Origin: Phycisphaerales bacterium | GTDB lineage: Bacteria; Planctomycetota; Phycisphaerae; Phycisphaerales; SM1A02 | Assembly (NCBI GenBank): GCA_022447205.1 | Contig: JAKVBQ010000023.1 | Location: 1 to 53,001, forward strand | Reading direction: 5' to 3' | DNA: 53,001 bases | In this document: positions 7,712-16,387 of the stretch, piece by piece | Numbering within the stretch: the first letter of the stretch is position 1 | Layout of the letters: each line of letters begins with the position of its first letter | Notes under the pieces: generated by a model | Told to the model about the DNA's origin: nothing | The model's database searches: none | Seen by the model: only the letters and a program-made list of their open reading frames with translations | Translations under genes and position numbers: made by a program

Positions 7712-8662
7712 TCAGAACTCGAAGCCGAGGAACACGCCGACGAACGGACTCACGTCGACATCGGCCTTCGAGAGCTGGTTGCCGTTGCGGTCATCCAGCT
7801 CGAGCTTCTGTCCCAGGGTCACGCCACCAAGCAGGTGGATGCGGATCTCTGGAATCGGACGCCACTCGTAGCGCAGCCAGACGGGGAAGCCGCTGTTCGT
7901 CCCGACGCCGCTGTGGATGATGTTCGGCCCGCTTTCATCGAGCCTGAACCGTCGATACTCGTATCGGGAGCCGACCGAGACATTCATCTCCTTCGAGAGG
8001 TAGTAGATGAGCTCGACTCCCAGGCTGGCCGGGTAGCCGACCGGCGCACGCACGTTCGAGAGGAAGAGCTGTTCGGTGATCCGCCAGTCGATGATCGGGG
8101 AGGGGATGTACAGCAGGTCATCCTCGATCCGGGTGGAGACCTGCATCCCGAGACCGATCGTGAGGTCCTCGGAGAAGGTGTAGGAGGCCCCGAACAGTCC
8201 GCCGGCGGTGAATGCGTCCGTGAGTTCCGCATCGGTTTCCGCGGCCCAGCTGACGACGCCACCGAGGAAGACCCGCCACGTGTCGTCGATCTTCCATCGA
8301 CCGAGGCCTCGCATGGTGATGTCCATGGTCGTGTCCCAGGGATCTCCGGCGGCAGGTGCCGCGAATGCGCCGCCGCCCTTGAAGTCGTACCTGTCGATCT
8401 CACTGGCGATCTTGAAGTCCAGGGAGATTGACGGCGTGAATTCGTAGGTGATCCCTCCCCCGATGAAGAGCCGGTTCTCCGTGAAGCTGCCGCCTCCGTC
8501 GATTTCGGAATCGAACTGGTACACGTCACCGCCTGAGATCGCCCAGGTGGTGGTGTTCTCGTCGGTCTGTTCCTGTGCGTCGTCGGCATGCAGGCTTGCG
8601 ACCCCGACGTGAATGAGCGACAGGGCGAGCGTGGCGGTGGTCTTCTTCTTTGACATCATCAT
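7712..8662 (-). CDS. Outer-membrane beta-barrel-like protein, copy 2
   Basis: 316 residues: basic N-terminus (MSKKK), signal peptide ending near SLHADD, then an extended beta-strand pattern and a C-terminal FLGFEF, again a barrel-type terminal Phe. It aligns along its whole length with the protein at 6700-7686, differing mainly in surface-loop regions, so the pair is a tandem duplication that has diverged. The exact start is uncertain because three ATG codons lie in a row (8662, 8659, 8656). A TATCCT -10-like box lies 64 bp upstream. No enzymatic or channel signature is recognised, so only location and paralogy are supported. Confidence 0.75.
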   Translation of the reverse strand: MMMSKKKTTATLALSLIHVGVASLHADDAQEQTDENTTTWAISGGDVYQFDSEIDGGGSFTENRLFIGGGITYEFTPSISLDFKIASEIDRYDFKGGGAFAAPAAGDPWDTTMDITMRGLGRWKIDDTWRVFLGGVVSWAAETDAELTDAFTAGGLFGASYTFSEDLTIGLGMQVSTRIEDDLLYIPSPIIDWRITEQLFLSNVRAPVGYPASLGVELIYYLSKEMNVSVGSRYEYRRFRLDESGPNIIHSGVGTNSGFPVWLRYEWRPIPEIRIHLLGGVTLGQKLELDDRNGNQLSKADVDVSPFVGVFLGFEF

Positions 8663-8725
8663 GGTTGGAGTCCGTCTCGATCAGGTTCGGTTCGGGGAGC
8701 CGACCGGCGGCTCGTGAGTGGGAAT

Positions 8726-8731
8726 AGGATA
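8726..8731 (-). promoter_or_regulatory. TATCCT -10-like box upstream of the barrel gene pair
   Basis: The minus strand reads CGTATCCTATTCCC, with the hexamer 64 bp before the first barrel gene start. The same hexamer precedes the clpP pair (11241-11236) and the TM2 gene (49051-49046). No convincing -35 is seen. The rest of the gap 8663-8815 holds no gene that I can recognise. Confidence 0.35.
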
Positions 8732-8815
8732 CGTCGGAGTACCGCCTGTCGTGCGACCACGACGCGTCGGTGGGACGTGTCCGTCAGGTTCTCCTGTCAC
8801 GATCGATGTGGGGGG

Positions 8816-9844
8816 TCAGCCTGCGGAGAGATCCGACATCGCGGCTTCCGCTGGCAGGGTCTCGACGATGTTCTCGATCACGCTGTCGGTCGAGATGCCC
8901 TCTGCCTCCCCCTCGAAGTTCAGGAGGCAGCGGTGCCGCAGGGCCGGGAGTGCGATCTCTCGGATGTCCTGGATCGAGACGTGGTTCCTGCCATCGAGCA
9001 GGGCACGGACCTTCCCGCCGAGCACCAGCGTCTGTGCTGCTCGAGGGCTCGCACCGAAGCGGAGGAAGCGATTGACCGTCGGCGTGGCGAAGTCGCCCTC
9101 GGGGTGCGTCGCCAGGACCATTCGGACCGCGTAGTCCCTGATCGCAGGCGTGATGTCGACCTGCCGGACGACCCTCTGGTGTTCGATGATCCGTGCACCA
9201 TCAAGGACCGAACTGATGTCCGCGCTGTAGCCGGTGGTGGTCCGATCAAGGATCTCGGCCAGCTGCTCGCGGCTCGAGTAGCCGACTTCGAGCTTGAAGA
9301 AGAATCGATCGAGCTGCGCTTCCGGCAGTGGGTAGGTTCCCTCCTGCTCGATCGGGTTCTGGGTCGCCATGACGAAGAACGGTCTTTCCAGTTCGTGGGT
9401 GGTGCCGCCGACCGTGACCGAGCGTTCCTGCATTGCCTCCAGGAGCGATGACTGGGTCTTCGGTGTCGCACGGTTGATTTCGTCCGCAAGGACGATCTGG
9501 GCGAAGATCGGGCCGGCACGGAACTGGAAGTCACGTCCCTGTTCGGTCTCGACGACGATCGTGGTTCCGGTCACGTCGGCAGGCATCAGGTCCGGAGTGA
9601 ACTGGATCCTGCTGAAGTTCAACTGGAGTGCTTCGCTCAGGGAGCGGATCAGGAGCGTCTTGCCGAGCCCCGGGACACCCTCGAGGAGGGCATGCCCGCC
9701 CGCGAACAGGCAGGTGAGGACACCGTCCACGATCTGATCGTGGCCGACGACGCTCTTTCCAATCTCCCGCCGCACGTTCTCGTAGTCGGCCTTGAAGGCC
9801 TCCGCCTGTTCCTGGGTCGGGAGATTGTCCTGATGCGTGCTCAT
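8816..9844 (-). CDS. MoxR family AAA+ ATPase
   Basis: 342 residues. Walker A GVPGLGKT at about 56-63, Walker B/MoxR signature LADEINRATPKTQSSLLEAM, sensor-1 region MATQNPIEQEGTYPLPEAQLDRF, and an arginine-rich C-terminal lid (GASPRAAQ). MoxR proteins act as chaperone-like ATPases for assembly or activation of envelope or metal-containing proteins. They are usually followed by DUF58 and von Willebrand (BatA-type) genes. Here the neighbours are the barrel pair downstream and clpP upstream, so the usual partners are absent locally. I prefer ATG 9844, because family alignment starts just after it, although no strong ribosome-binding site is visible. Confidence 0.92.
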   Translation of the reverse strand: MSTHQDNLPTQEQAEAFKADYENVRREIGKSVVGHDQIVDGVLTCLFAGGHALLEGVPGLGKTLLIRSLSEALQLNFSRIQFTPDLMPADVTGTTIVVETEQGRDFQFRAGPIFAQIVLADEINRATPKTQSSLLEAMQERSVTVGGTTHELERPFFVMATQNPIEQEGTYPLPEAQLDRFFFKLEVGYSSREQLAEILDRTTTGYSADISSVLDGARIIEHQRVVRQVDITPAIRDYAVRMVLATHPEGDFATPTVNRFLRFGASPRAAQTLVLGGKVRALLDGRNHVSIQDIREIALPALRHRCLLNFEGEAEGISTDSVIENIVETLPAEAAMSDLSAG

Positions 9845-9902
9845 GGCATGTCCATGGTATGCCCTGGATCCGGTCCTGAACAAGAAGTCCAGGAAGTCTC
9901 CA

Positions 9903-10508
9903 TCAATCCTTGCCGCTGCTCGGCAGCTTGGTCAGGATCTCGTCGATCAGCCCGTATTCGAGCATCTCCTCGGAGCTCAACCAGAGATTGCGTTCGCAAT
10001 CCGTTTCGATCCGTGCCCGATCGTGCTTGGTGCAATCGGCATAGATGCCGTAGATCTGGTCACGAAGCCGGAGGATGTGCCTTGCCTCGATCTCGAGGTC
10101 GGTGGCCTGACCCTCGAGCACCCCGCTCAGCAGTGGCTGGTGCATGAGGTTCTCCGCGTGCGGGAGGGCGTAGCGCTTGCCCTTGGTTCCCGAACATGCG
10201 ATCACCGAACCCATCGACGCAGCCTGGCCGATCACGTAGGTCGACACGTCGCAGGGGACGAAGCGGATGGTGTCCACGATCCCGAGGCCCGAGGTGACGC
10301 TGCCACCCGGACTGTTCACGTAGAGGCTGATGTCCGCGGTCGGATCCTCGTTCGCGAGGAACAGGAGCTGGGCGACCACGAGGTTTGCCATCTCATCTCC
10401 GACCGGTCCGGCGCAGAAGATGATTCGGTCGTTCAAAAGACGGGAGAAGATGTCATAGGCGCGTTCGCCGCGGCCAGTCTTCTCGATGACGATCGGTACG
10501 AGACTCAT
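9903..10508 (-). CDS. clpP: ClpP-like protease subunit with Asn in the triad
   Basis: 201 residues with the complete ClpP fold: [21 protein letters not shown] with nucleophile Ser98, and MHQPL with His123. The triad Asp region reads TDCERN where canonical ClpP has RDTERD or RDTDRD, so the catalytic Asp is Asn174 here. A 2-residue insertion after the His loop (LLSGVLEGQ) accounts for the shifted number. Listeria ClpP1 also has a Ser-His-Asn triad and needs hetero-oligomer formation with ClpP2 for normal activity. ATG 10508 was chosen because an upstream extension would overlap the preceding clpP. It lies 19 bp after that gene, giving a clpP-clpP operon. Confidence 0.92.
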   Translation of the reverse strand: MSLVPIVIEKTGRGERAYDIFSRLLNDRIIFCAGPVGDEMANLVVAQLLFLANEDPTADISLYVNSPGGSVTSGLGIVDTIRFVPCDVSTYVIGQAASMGSVIACSGTKGKRYALPHAENLMHQPLLSGVLEGQATDLEIEARHILRLRDQIYGIYADCTKHDRARIETDCERNLWLSSEEMLEYGLIDEILTKLPSSGKD

Positions 10509-10527
10509 CGATGTCTCCGGTGCGCGC

Positions 10528-11184
10528 TTACGCGCCCTTCTTGTCCTGGTGCTGGAAAACCTCGTCGACGAGGCCGTACTCCTTGGCCTCGTTCGCGGTG
10601 AAGAACTTGTCACGTTCGCCGTCGGCGACGACCTTCTCGACGTCCTGTCCGGTGTGCTTGGCGATGATCTCGGCGAGGGTGTGCTTCGCCTTGATGATCT
10701 GCTCCGCCTGGATCTGGATGTCGGTGGTCTGGCCGGTCACGCCGCCGTAGGGCTGGTGAATCATCACCTTCGCATGCGGCAGGATGTGGCGACGGCCCTC
10801 CTGGCCTGCGCACAGCAGGACCGAGCCGCCGGAGTAGGCCCTGCCGATGCAGTACGTCGCGACCTCGCTCGAGATGAATCTCATCGTGTCGTAGATCGCG
10901 AGCGTGTCGTCGACCGAGCCGCCCGGACTGTTGATGTAGAAGTTGATCTCCTGCCCTCGCTTCTGGTTCTCCAGGTAGAGCATCTGCATGATGACTCGAG
11001 CGGCGGAGGAGTAGTTGATGTCGCCGATCAGGAAGACCACTCGGTTCTCGAGCAGGAGCTCGTCGATGGTCATCTCCCGAGTGCGCTGGTAATTGACGGA
11101 GGCGAGCATGTCCGGGGTGACCGGACCTCCCGCCCTGACGTCAGGAATCAGCGAAGTCGGCTCGAACGGGTTGCTTGGATGCAT
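10528..11184 (-). CDS. clpP: ATP-dependent Clp protease proteolytic subunit (full triad)
   Basis: 218 residues. The tetradecameric serine protease degrades unfolded substrates delivered by ClpX, ClpA or ClpC. Triad Ser118 (GRAYSGGS), His143 (VMIHQPYGG) and Asp192 (DGERDKF) are all present with canonical His-Asp spacing. The nucleophile loop AYSGG replaces the usual AASMG. An N-terminal extension of about 25 residues precedes the axial-loop region ([20 protein letters not shown]), perhaps a processed propeptide. First gene of a two-clpP unit; its own TATCCT -10-like box lies 52 bp upstream, so the pair is probably transcribed independently of the histidine kinase gene. No clpX is in the window. 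Confidence 0.94.
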   Translation of the reverse strand: MHPSNPFEPTSLIPDVRAGGPVTPDMLASVNYQRTREMTIDELLLENRVVFLIGDINYSSAARVIMQMLYLENQKRGQEINFYINSPGGSVDDTLAIYDTMRFISSEVATYCIGRAYSGGSVLLCAGQEGRRHILPHAKVMIHQPYGGVTGQTTDIQIQAEQIIKAKHTLAEIIAKHTGQDVEKVVADGERDKFFTANEAKEYGLVDEVFQHQDKKGA

Positions 11185-11235
11185 GAATCAGGGCTTTCAG
11201 CGGTTTGGGTCATCGTTCGATCGTCGCGGGGGCAG

Positions 11236-11241
11236 AGGATA
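11236..11241 (-). promoter_or_regulatory. TATCCT -10-like box for the clpP pair
   Basis: The minus strand reads TTGTTATCCTCTGCCCC; the hexamer ends 52 bp before the clpP ATG, implying a leader of about 45 nt. Nearly the same sequence (GTTATCCTCGGGCCC) precedes the TM2 gene at 49051-49046. No convincing -35 element is visible. Confidence 0.4.
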
Positions 11242-11281
11242 ACAAGCTTGTGCCCGGTACGTGCCGATTCGGGTCGGAACC

Positions 11282-12937
11282 TCAATGTTCAGGCGCCCCG
11301 AACCTGACGTCGAGGTCGGATTCGGGCATGCCCCGGGGACCATGGGTGTCATCCGGTTCCTCCCCCGTGCCGTCTGCCGGAAGCTCGATTCGCATCCTCG
11401 TTCCATTGGGTCCGGTCTGGGCACAGGTCAAGGTTCCGCCATGCCGCTCCGCGATCCTGCGGCTGACCACCAGCCCCAGCCCGGTCCCTCGCTGCCCCTT
11501 CGTCGTGACGAACGGCTCGAAGAGATGGTCTCGGACCACCGGGTCGATGCCTGGCCCGGAATCAATCACATCCACTGAAACAGTGGCTTGCCCGGGATTG
11601 AAACCGAGCTTCAGCTCGATGGCGGATCCCTTGGGAGCGCTTTCCACCGCGTTCGAAAGGAGGTTGATGAGCACCTGCAGGATGGCGGGGGAATCGATCG
11701 GAATCGGAGGGACGGCCTCCTCTTCATGGAACTCGATCGAGACGCCTGACCGTTTCGTCAACGCCTCCATCATGTCCACTGCCTCTCGGGCGACCTTTGA
11801 AACCGATGTTCGCTCCAGTTCCAAGGCTCGCTGTCGAGCGAAGCCCAGCATGTTCATCGTCAGTGCCTGGATACGCTCGATGTTTCTGGAAACGATCGGC
11901 CACCCCTTGGCGGCAAGATCCAGGTCCTTCCGTTCGATGGCAAGCTGCACGGCATCAGCCCCCCCTCGAAGGCCCTGCAGGATGTTCTTGATCCCGTGGC
12001 TGATCGCTGCCACGGTCTCGCCCATCGCTGCAAGTCTTCCTTGTGCAAGGAGTTCTGACATCAAGGCGCCTCGCTCAAGGGCCATGCCGGCCTGTCCGGC
12101 CAGGGCATGGAAGAGGTCGAGGTTGCCATCAGATTGTTGCGTGCCTTCCGCCGAACCGTCGAACTCGAGGCAGACCACCCCACAGACTTCCCCGGCTGCT
12201 CGAAGGGGGCTCCCGATGAGCCAGTGCGTGGTCGCCTGTGCGTCTGCTCCGGCATCCCGACATTCCCGACCCAGGATCGTGCGGTCCTCGGTCTGGACCA
12301 GGCGGATCAGTTCGCGGCTCAGCCCGATGCGCTCCTCTTCGGATCCCCTGCGACTTGCGACCTTGATCGTGGAGGCCTCCTGAGCGCTGCCCATGAAGTG
12401 GATCATCACCACATGCTCGGCTTCGAATGCACCCAGCAGCAGGTCCATGAACGCCGGCAGGTAGTCATCGGCGTTGATGCTCGAGACCGCGAGGTCATTC
12501 GCCCTCAGCAGGACGTCCAGTCGCTCCATGGCATTCGAGGCCTGATGCTGGAACGGTTGGTCGCCTCCCAACCCTCCGGGGTGGCGCTTGATCACCTCGA
12601 AAGTTGATTCGCCTGGTTCAATCGCCCTGATGGGGATGGCCCCGGCTGGTGCCTCGTCGAAGAGGAGCGTCGTGCCGCCGCAGCTGATGCGATCGCCTCG
12701 TTCCAAGCGGGCTCTCCCAGAGAGGAGCTGCCCGTTGATCGAGGTCCCGTTGGTCGATTCAAGGTCCCGGAGGTACCAGGAACCTCCATCAGGGGTCAGT
12801 TCCGCGTGTCGACGACTCACCTCCCGATCGGTGATGGGGAGGGCCTCCGTCGATCGGCCGATCAGCTGCGGTTCGTGGTCCGGCAGCGCGTAGGTCGCGC
12901 CTTGGTCAGGGCCTTCGATCACGTGGAGGAATCGCAC
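11282..12937 (-). CDS. FHA-GAF sensor histidine kinase
   Basis: 551 residues, no membrane segment. Domains in order: FHA phosphopeptide-binding domain (about 20-93; GRST at 27-30, SRRH at 41-44, STNGTSING at 61-69); GAF-like sensor domain (about 140-290); a dimerisation helix with the phosphoacceptor His314 in AAISHGIKN; and an HATPase (LLSNAVES around 427-433, DSGPGID 459-465, GTGLGL 484-489). It should autophosphorylate and pass phosphate to an unlinked response regulator, with input from phospho-Thr binding and a small ligand or redox signal (inference). The start is GTG 12937, with GGAGG 10 nt upstream. Divergent from holA, with 95 bp between them. Confidence 0.92.
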   Translation of the reverse strand: MRFLHVIEGPDQGATYALPDHEPQLIGRSTEALPITDREVSRRHAELTPDGGSWYLRDLESTNGTSINGQLLSGRARLERGDRISCGGTTLLFDEAPAGAIPIRAIEPGESTFEVIKRHPGGLGGDQPFQHQASNAMERLDVLLRANDLAVSSINADDYLPAFMDLLLGAFEAEHVVMIHFMGSAQEASTIKVASRRGSEEERIGLSRELIRLVQTEDRTILGRECRDAGADAQATTHWLIGSPLRAAGEVCGVVCLEFDGSAEGTQQSDGNLDLFHALAGQAGMALERGALMSELLAQGRLAAMGETVAAISHGIKNILQGLRGGADAVQLAIERKDLDLAAKGWPIVSRNIERIQALTMNMLGFARQRALELERTSVSKVAREAVDMMEALTKRSGVSIEFHEEEAVPPIPIDSPAILQVLINLLSNAVESAPKGSAIELKLGFNPGQATVSVDVIDSGPGIDPVVRDHLFEPFVTTKGQRGTGLGLVVSRRIAERHGGTLTCAQTGPNGTRMRIELPADGTGEEPDDTHGPRGMPESDLDVRFGAPEH

Positions 12938-13020
12938 TGGATTCCGGCCTCCATTGGCTGGCTGGACGTCAGGATCTGCAGGTCATGCTAGCAGGCAGGA
13001 CTGCTTCGACGCTCCTGACG

Positions 13021-13026
13021 TACGAT
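13021..13026 (+). promoter_or_regulatory. TACGAT -10 box immediately before holA
   Basis: TACGAT ends 6 nt before the holA ATG (13033) and no Shine-Dalgarno sequence intervenes (GGCCCC). A start site at the normal distance would fall on or beside the ATG, giving a leaderless mRNA. No recognisable -35. Confidence 0.4.
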
Positions 13027-13032
13027 GGCCCC

Positions 13033-14085
13033 ATGGCCCGGAAGTCCGCAGCCCCGATCACCCCACCCGATGCGTCGATGCGCGTCGTCGTGCTGCATGG
13101 GACCGAGCTCTTCCTCCTTGCAGAGTATTCCCGAAGGCTGGCAGAGAGCCTGCGGGAAGCACATGGCGACATCGAGCAGTTCGAGTTCGACGGTGCGCAG
13201 GTGCCTCTCGCGACGGTCCTCGACGAGCTGCGCAGTTGGGGACTCATGCAGACCCACAAGCTCGTCATCCTCGACAACGCCTCCGACTTCATGAAGGCGG
13301 CCGGGAACAGGCCTGCGATGGAGCGTTACGCGCAGGATCCCATGAGCGAAACCACCTTCCTGCTTCGTTCGCGCGAATGGAGGCCGGGCAACTTCGACAA
13401 GGCCGTGAAGAAGGTCGGTGCCGTCATCAAGTGTGACGTTCCACGCGAACACGAGGCAGTCGGTTGGTGCATGGCCCGCGGACGGAAACACCACTCGGCG
13501 GAGATCGACCGCGATGCGGCCGAGCTGCTCGTCGAACGGATCGGCCCCGTCCTTTCGAGGCTCGATGGCGAGCTGGCGAAGCTGGCTGCTTCGGTGGATC
13601 CCGCTCCCGATGGGGGCCAGGTCCGAGTCACGCGTGCTGCCGTGGTGGAACTGGTCGGACTCGGTCGCGAGGAACAGGCGTGGTTGATCCAGGACACGGT
13701 CCTGAGCGGCAGCGCGGGCGAGGTGGTTCGGAAGCTGCATGCGCTCTACCAGGTGGGGCGCGCTCCGAGCGTTCTGCTGATGTGGGCGCTTCTCGACCTG
13801 GCACGCAAGCTGAATGAAGCCGCCAGGCGGAGCGAGCATGGTGAATCTCGCGCAACGGTCGCGAAGGCCCTCCGGCTCTGGGGACCATCCGCCCAGATCA
13901 TTCCCGACGTGGCGGGGCGACTCGGCTCCCTGAGGATCGGGCGGCTGTTCCAGGAAGTGCTCGACCTCGATGCTCGGAGCAAGACCGGGCGGATGCCTGC
14001 CCTGTCCGACGCCCCAGCCAATCGAGTCGCGACTCTGCGGACTCTTGAATGCGTTGCGGTCCAGATGGCCGATAGGCTCCGATGA
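13033..14085 (+). CDS. holA: DNA polymerase III delta subunit
   Basis: 350 residues; the clamp-loader subunit that opens the beta clamp during replication. It begins with the divergent AAA+ domain typical of delta: VVVLHGTELFLLAEYSRRL, where Walker A is degenerate as expected. It continues with the SWGLMQTHKLVILDNASDF region around 75-95, DPMSETTFLLR, a three-helix lid with RIGPVLSRLDGELAKLAA, and a C-terminal collar domain (QVGRAPSVLLMWALLDLARKLNEA). The length fits the family. ATG 13033 is preferred over an in-frame ATG 48 bp upstream because conserved sequence starts here and a -10 box abuts it. The lipoprotein gene follows after 79 bp. Confidence 0.88.
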   Translation: MARKSAAPITPPDASMRVVVLHGTELFLLAEYSRRLAESLREAHGDIEQFEFDGAQVPLATVLDELRSWGLMQTHKLVILDNASDFMKAAGNRPAMERYAQDPMSETTFLLRSREWRPGNFDKAVKKVGAVIKCDVPREHEAVGWCMARGRKHHSAEIDRDAAELLVERIGPVLSRLDGELAKLAASVDPAPDGGQVRVTRAAVVELVGLGREEQAWLIQDTVLSGSAGEVVRKLHALYQVGRAPSVLLMWALLDLARKLNEAARRSEHGESRATVAKALRLWGPSAQIIPDVAGRLGSLRIGRLFQEVLDLDARSKTGRMPALSDAPANRVATLRTLECVAVQMADRLR

Positions 14086-14164
14086 AGTGAAAGACGGGCT
14101 CCGCATGGGGCTTGTCGCCAATACGGCGGGCCAGGACGGCCCCATGGTCGCAGGAGCGCGCCGA

Positions 14165-15391
14165 ATGCAAGATTCCCCCGGAAACCCACTTCCCACCCTT
14201 CTGACCGCCCTTCGGCTGTTTGCTGCCGGGGTGCTTGGCGCCAGTCTTCTCGCCGGCTGCAAGAGCCTGATGTCCCCCTTCACGGTCACCGAAGCGCCCG
14301 CGAGCACCGAAGCGCCCACGAGCACCACCAGCGCCACCAGCGACCCTCCGGCTGCCGATGCGCCGCTCAATGATGTCCTTGCGGTCCAGGAAATCACGAC
14401 CTTCCTCGACAATGCCCGTCAGGACCTGATCGAACGAAGGGCCTCTGCCGAGACCGATGCCCCGGATGCCGCCGCCTTCGAAGGGACGCCCGAGAGCATC
14501 GCGCCAGATGGTTCAGACCCACTCGTGATCGTCACCGCTGAGCCTGCAAGTGATTCAGCCACCAGTGCTGTCGAGACCGTTCAGCCTGCCTCCGCGGACC
14601 CGCAACTCAGCAAGGAAGAGCCGGATTCGGACGACGGTTCATTCCAACCGGATCCGCTCAAGGCCTACATTCGCAACCTTCTGGATGTTGCCTCCACCAG
14701 TGATGCGCCTCTGCGACAGCACCTGACCCTTGCCATCCTGCTGGCCATGACCGATCCGGATCAGGCCTTCAAGCCGGAGGGTCTTGCCGAACTGACCGAT
14801 GCCGAGCAGGATCTGATTCGGATCGTCCATGAACGGTTCCGGGACCTTGGTGAGGAGCTCGAGCAGGGCGGGGACACGGCATCATTCATCAGCTTCATGA
14901 CCGAACTGATCGATCAGGTGGAAGCGGAGCAGCCCTTCAGGATCTCGCGACTGGACCTGTGCACGAAGGTGCAGGACTACGGGGTCGTCGAGAGCGTCGA
15001 TCCACCGATCTTCGATCCCACCGAACGACCCGGCTTCATCTGGTACCTGGAACTCGACGGCTTCGAGCCTGCCCAGGATTCGAAGGACGACACCTGGGTC
15101 TATGAATTCGATCTTCGTCTCGAGATGCTCACCAGGGATACGGGTATCCCGGTCATCGCCCCGATCGAAGGCACCGTTCGTCACAAGGCGACTTCCGAGG
15201 TGAGGGATTTCTATCTTCGAGACCTCTTCAGGATGCCCTCCGACCTGCAGTTTGACTGGTACACGGCGAAGATCACCGTGGTGGAGCGCAGGACCGGTGC
15301 ACAGGCCCAGAAGAGTGCCGACCTGCTCTGGGTTCCCAACCTCGCGGCTGGTGAGGCACATCTGCAGCGCCAGGCGGTCGTCTCACCCTAG
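14165..15391 (+). CDS. Predicted lipoprotein of unknown function
   Basis: 408 residues. A hydrophobic signal (about 12-31) ends in the lipobox LLAGC, giving an acylated Cys32. A low-complexity linker follows, rich in Ala, Thr, Ser, Pro, Asp and Glu (about 40-160, with TEAPASTEAPTST repeats). The C-terminal half is globular: helices near PLKAYIRNLLDVASTSDAPLR and a beta-rich end (LEMLTRDTGIPVIAPIEGTVRHKAT, YTAKITVVERRTG). I recognise no family. AGGAG 9 nt upstream of ATG 14165 fixes the start; a longer in-frame version would run back into holA. Probably attached to the envelope, facing the periplasm (inference). Confidence 0.75.
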   Translation: MQDSPGNPLPTLLTALRLFAAGVLGASLLAGCKSLMSPFTVTEAPASTEAPTSTTSATSDPPAADAPLNDVLAVQEITTFLDNARQDLIERRASAETDAPDAAAFEGTPESIAPDGSDPLVIVTAEPASDSATSAVETVQPASADPQLSKEEPDSDDGSFQPDPLKAYIRNLLDVASTSDAPLRQHLTLAILLAMTDPDQAFKPEGLAELTDAEQDLIRIVHERFRDLGEELEQGGDTASFISFMTELIDQVEAEQPFRISRLDLCTKVQDYGVVESVDPPIFDPTERPGFIWYLELDGFEPAQDSKDDTWVYEFDLRLEMLTRDTGIPVIAPIEGTVRHKATSEVRDFYLRDLFRMPSDLQFDWYTAKITVVERRTGAQAQKSADLLWVPNLAAGEAHLQRQAVVSP

Positions 15392-15431
15392 GAATCCACG
15401 CTCCCGCACACCGGAAACGAGCCACGGTTGT

Positions 15432-15437
15432 TAGCAT
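15432..15437 (+). promoter_or_regulatory. TAGCAT -10 box immediately before pyrB
   Basis: TAGCAT ends 7 nt before the pyrB ATG at 15445; the intervening bases TCCCGCC contain no ribosome-binding site. This suggests a leaderless transcript, as for holA, carA and the AI-2E permease. Confidence 0.4.
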
Positions 15438-15444
15438 TCCCGCC

Positions 15445-16365
15445 ATGGTGCTTGACGACCCACGCAACCTGATCGGACTTGAAGGCCTGCCCGCAGAGGA
15501 ACTTCGACGGATCCTCGACCATGCCAGGGCACTTCGAGCAGGCCGGGACGGTACGGAGCTGGCAGGACGGATCGTCGCCAATCTCTTCTTCGAGGATTCG
15601 ACCCGCACCCGTTGTTCATTCGAGACGGCTGCCGTCCGCCTGGGCGCGCACGTCCTGAATCTCTCGGCCAAGGGGTCCAGTGCGAGCAAGGGGGAATCCC
15701 TCGTCGATACGGCGCTGAACATCCAGGCGATGGGTGTTGATGCGATCGTGGTCAGGACCTCGGCCAGTGGTGGTCCCGCACTCATCGCGGAGGCGTGCTC
15801 GACCCCGGTCGTGAACGCAGGTGACGGTCGACACGAACATCCAACCCAGGCCCTTCTCGACCTCTGTGTCCTCGAGGATCGGCTCGGTTCCCTGAGTGGC
15901 AGAAAGATCGCGATCGTCGGGGACATCCTGAATTCCAGGGTGGCCCGTTCGAACCTGCATGGCCTGACGGCCCTGGGGGCTCAGGTCGTCCTGGTCGGCC
16001 CGCCCACTCTGGTGGATGAGTCCTTCATCGGAATGGTTCCTGCGGTCAGCGGATCGGTCGAGGTCAGCCATGACCTCGATGCCGTGATCGAAGAGGTCGA
16101 TGCGATCATGATGCTGCGGATTCAGCGGGAAAGGGCCTCAGGAGGCCTCATCAGCAGTGATTATCGGCGCATGTATGGCATGACCACGACACGAGCAGCT
16201 CGGCTCAGGCCTGAGCAGTGCGTTCTCCACCCCGGGCCGGTCAATCGCGGTGTCGAGTTGGATGGTGCCGTCCTGGATGATCCAGAGCACTCCGTGGTCC
16301 TCGATCAGGTTGCTGCTGGCGTCTGGGTTCGAGCGGCGGTGCTGATGCGGGCAATGCCCTCCTGA
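15445..16365 (+). CDS. pyrB: Aspartate carbamoyltransferase catalytic subunit
   Basis: 306 residues. Joins carbamoyl phosphate and aspartate in the second step of pyrimidine synthesis. Carbamoyl-phosphate loop STRTR at 52-56, the 80s loop KGES at 82-85 reached from the neighbouring subunit, GDGRHEHPTQALLDL around 131-145, and the aspartate-side HPGPVNRGVE near 255. No pyrI or pyrC gene is adjacent, so this is a stand-alone catalytic trimer type or its partner is elsewhere. carA, which helps make its substrate, is 24 kb away in the same window. No Shine-Dalgarno sequence precedes the ATG. Confidence 0.96.
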   Translation: MVLDDPRNLIGLEGLPAEELRRILDHARALRAGRDGTELAGRIVANLFFEDSTRTRCSFETAAVRLGAHVLNLSAKGSSASKGESLVDTALNIQAMGVDAIVVRTSASGGPALIAEACSTPVVNAGDGRHEHPTQALLDLCVLEDRLGSLSGRKIAIVGDILNSRVARSNLHGLTALGAQVVLVGPPTLVDESFIGMVPAVSGSVEVSHDLDAVIEEVDAIMMLRIQRERASGGLISSDYRRMYGMTTTRAARLRPEQCVLHPGPVNRGVELDGAVLDDPEHSVVLDQVAAGVWVRAAVLMRAMPS

Positions 16366-16387
16366 ACCCCGCCAGCGCGGATATTCC

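Noticed and set aside
13970-14164. Possible longer N-terminus for the lipoprotein gene, starting inside holA
   Set aside because: The signal peptide begins after ATG 14165, which has AGGAG 9 nt upstream; the extension is not signal-like and would overlap holA.
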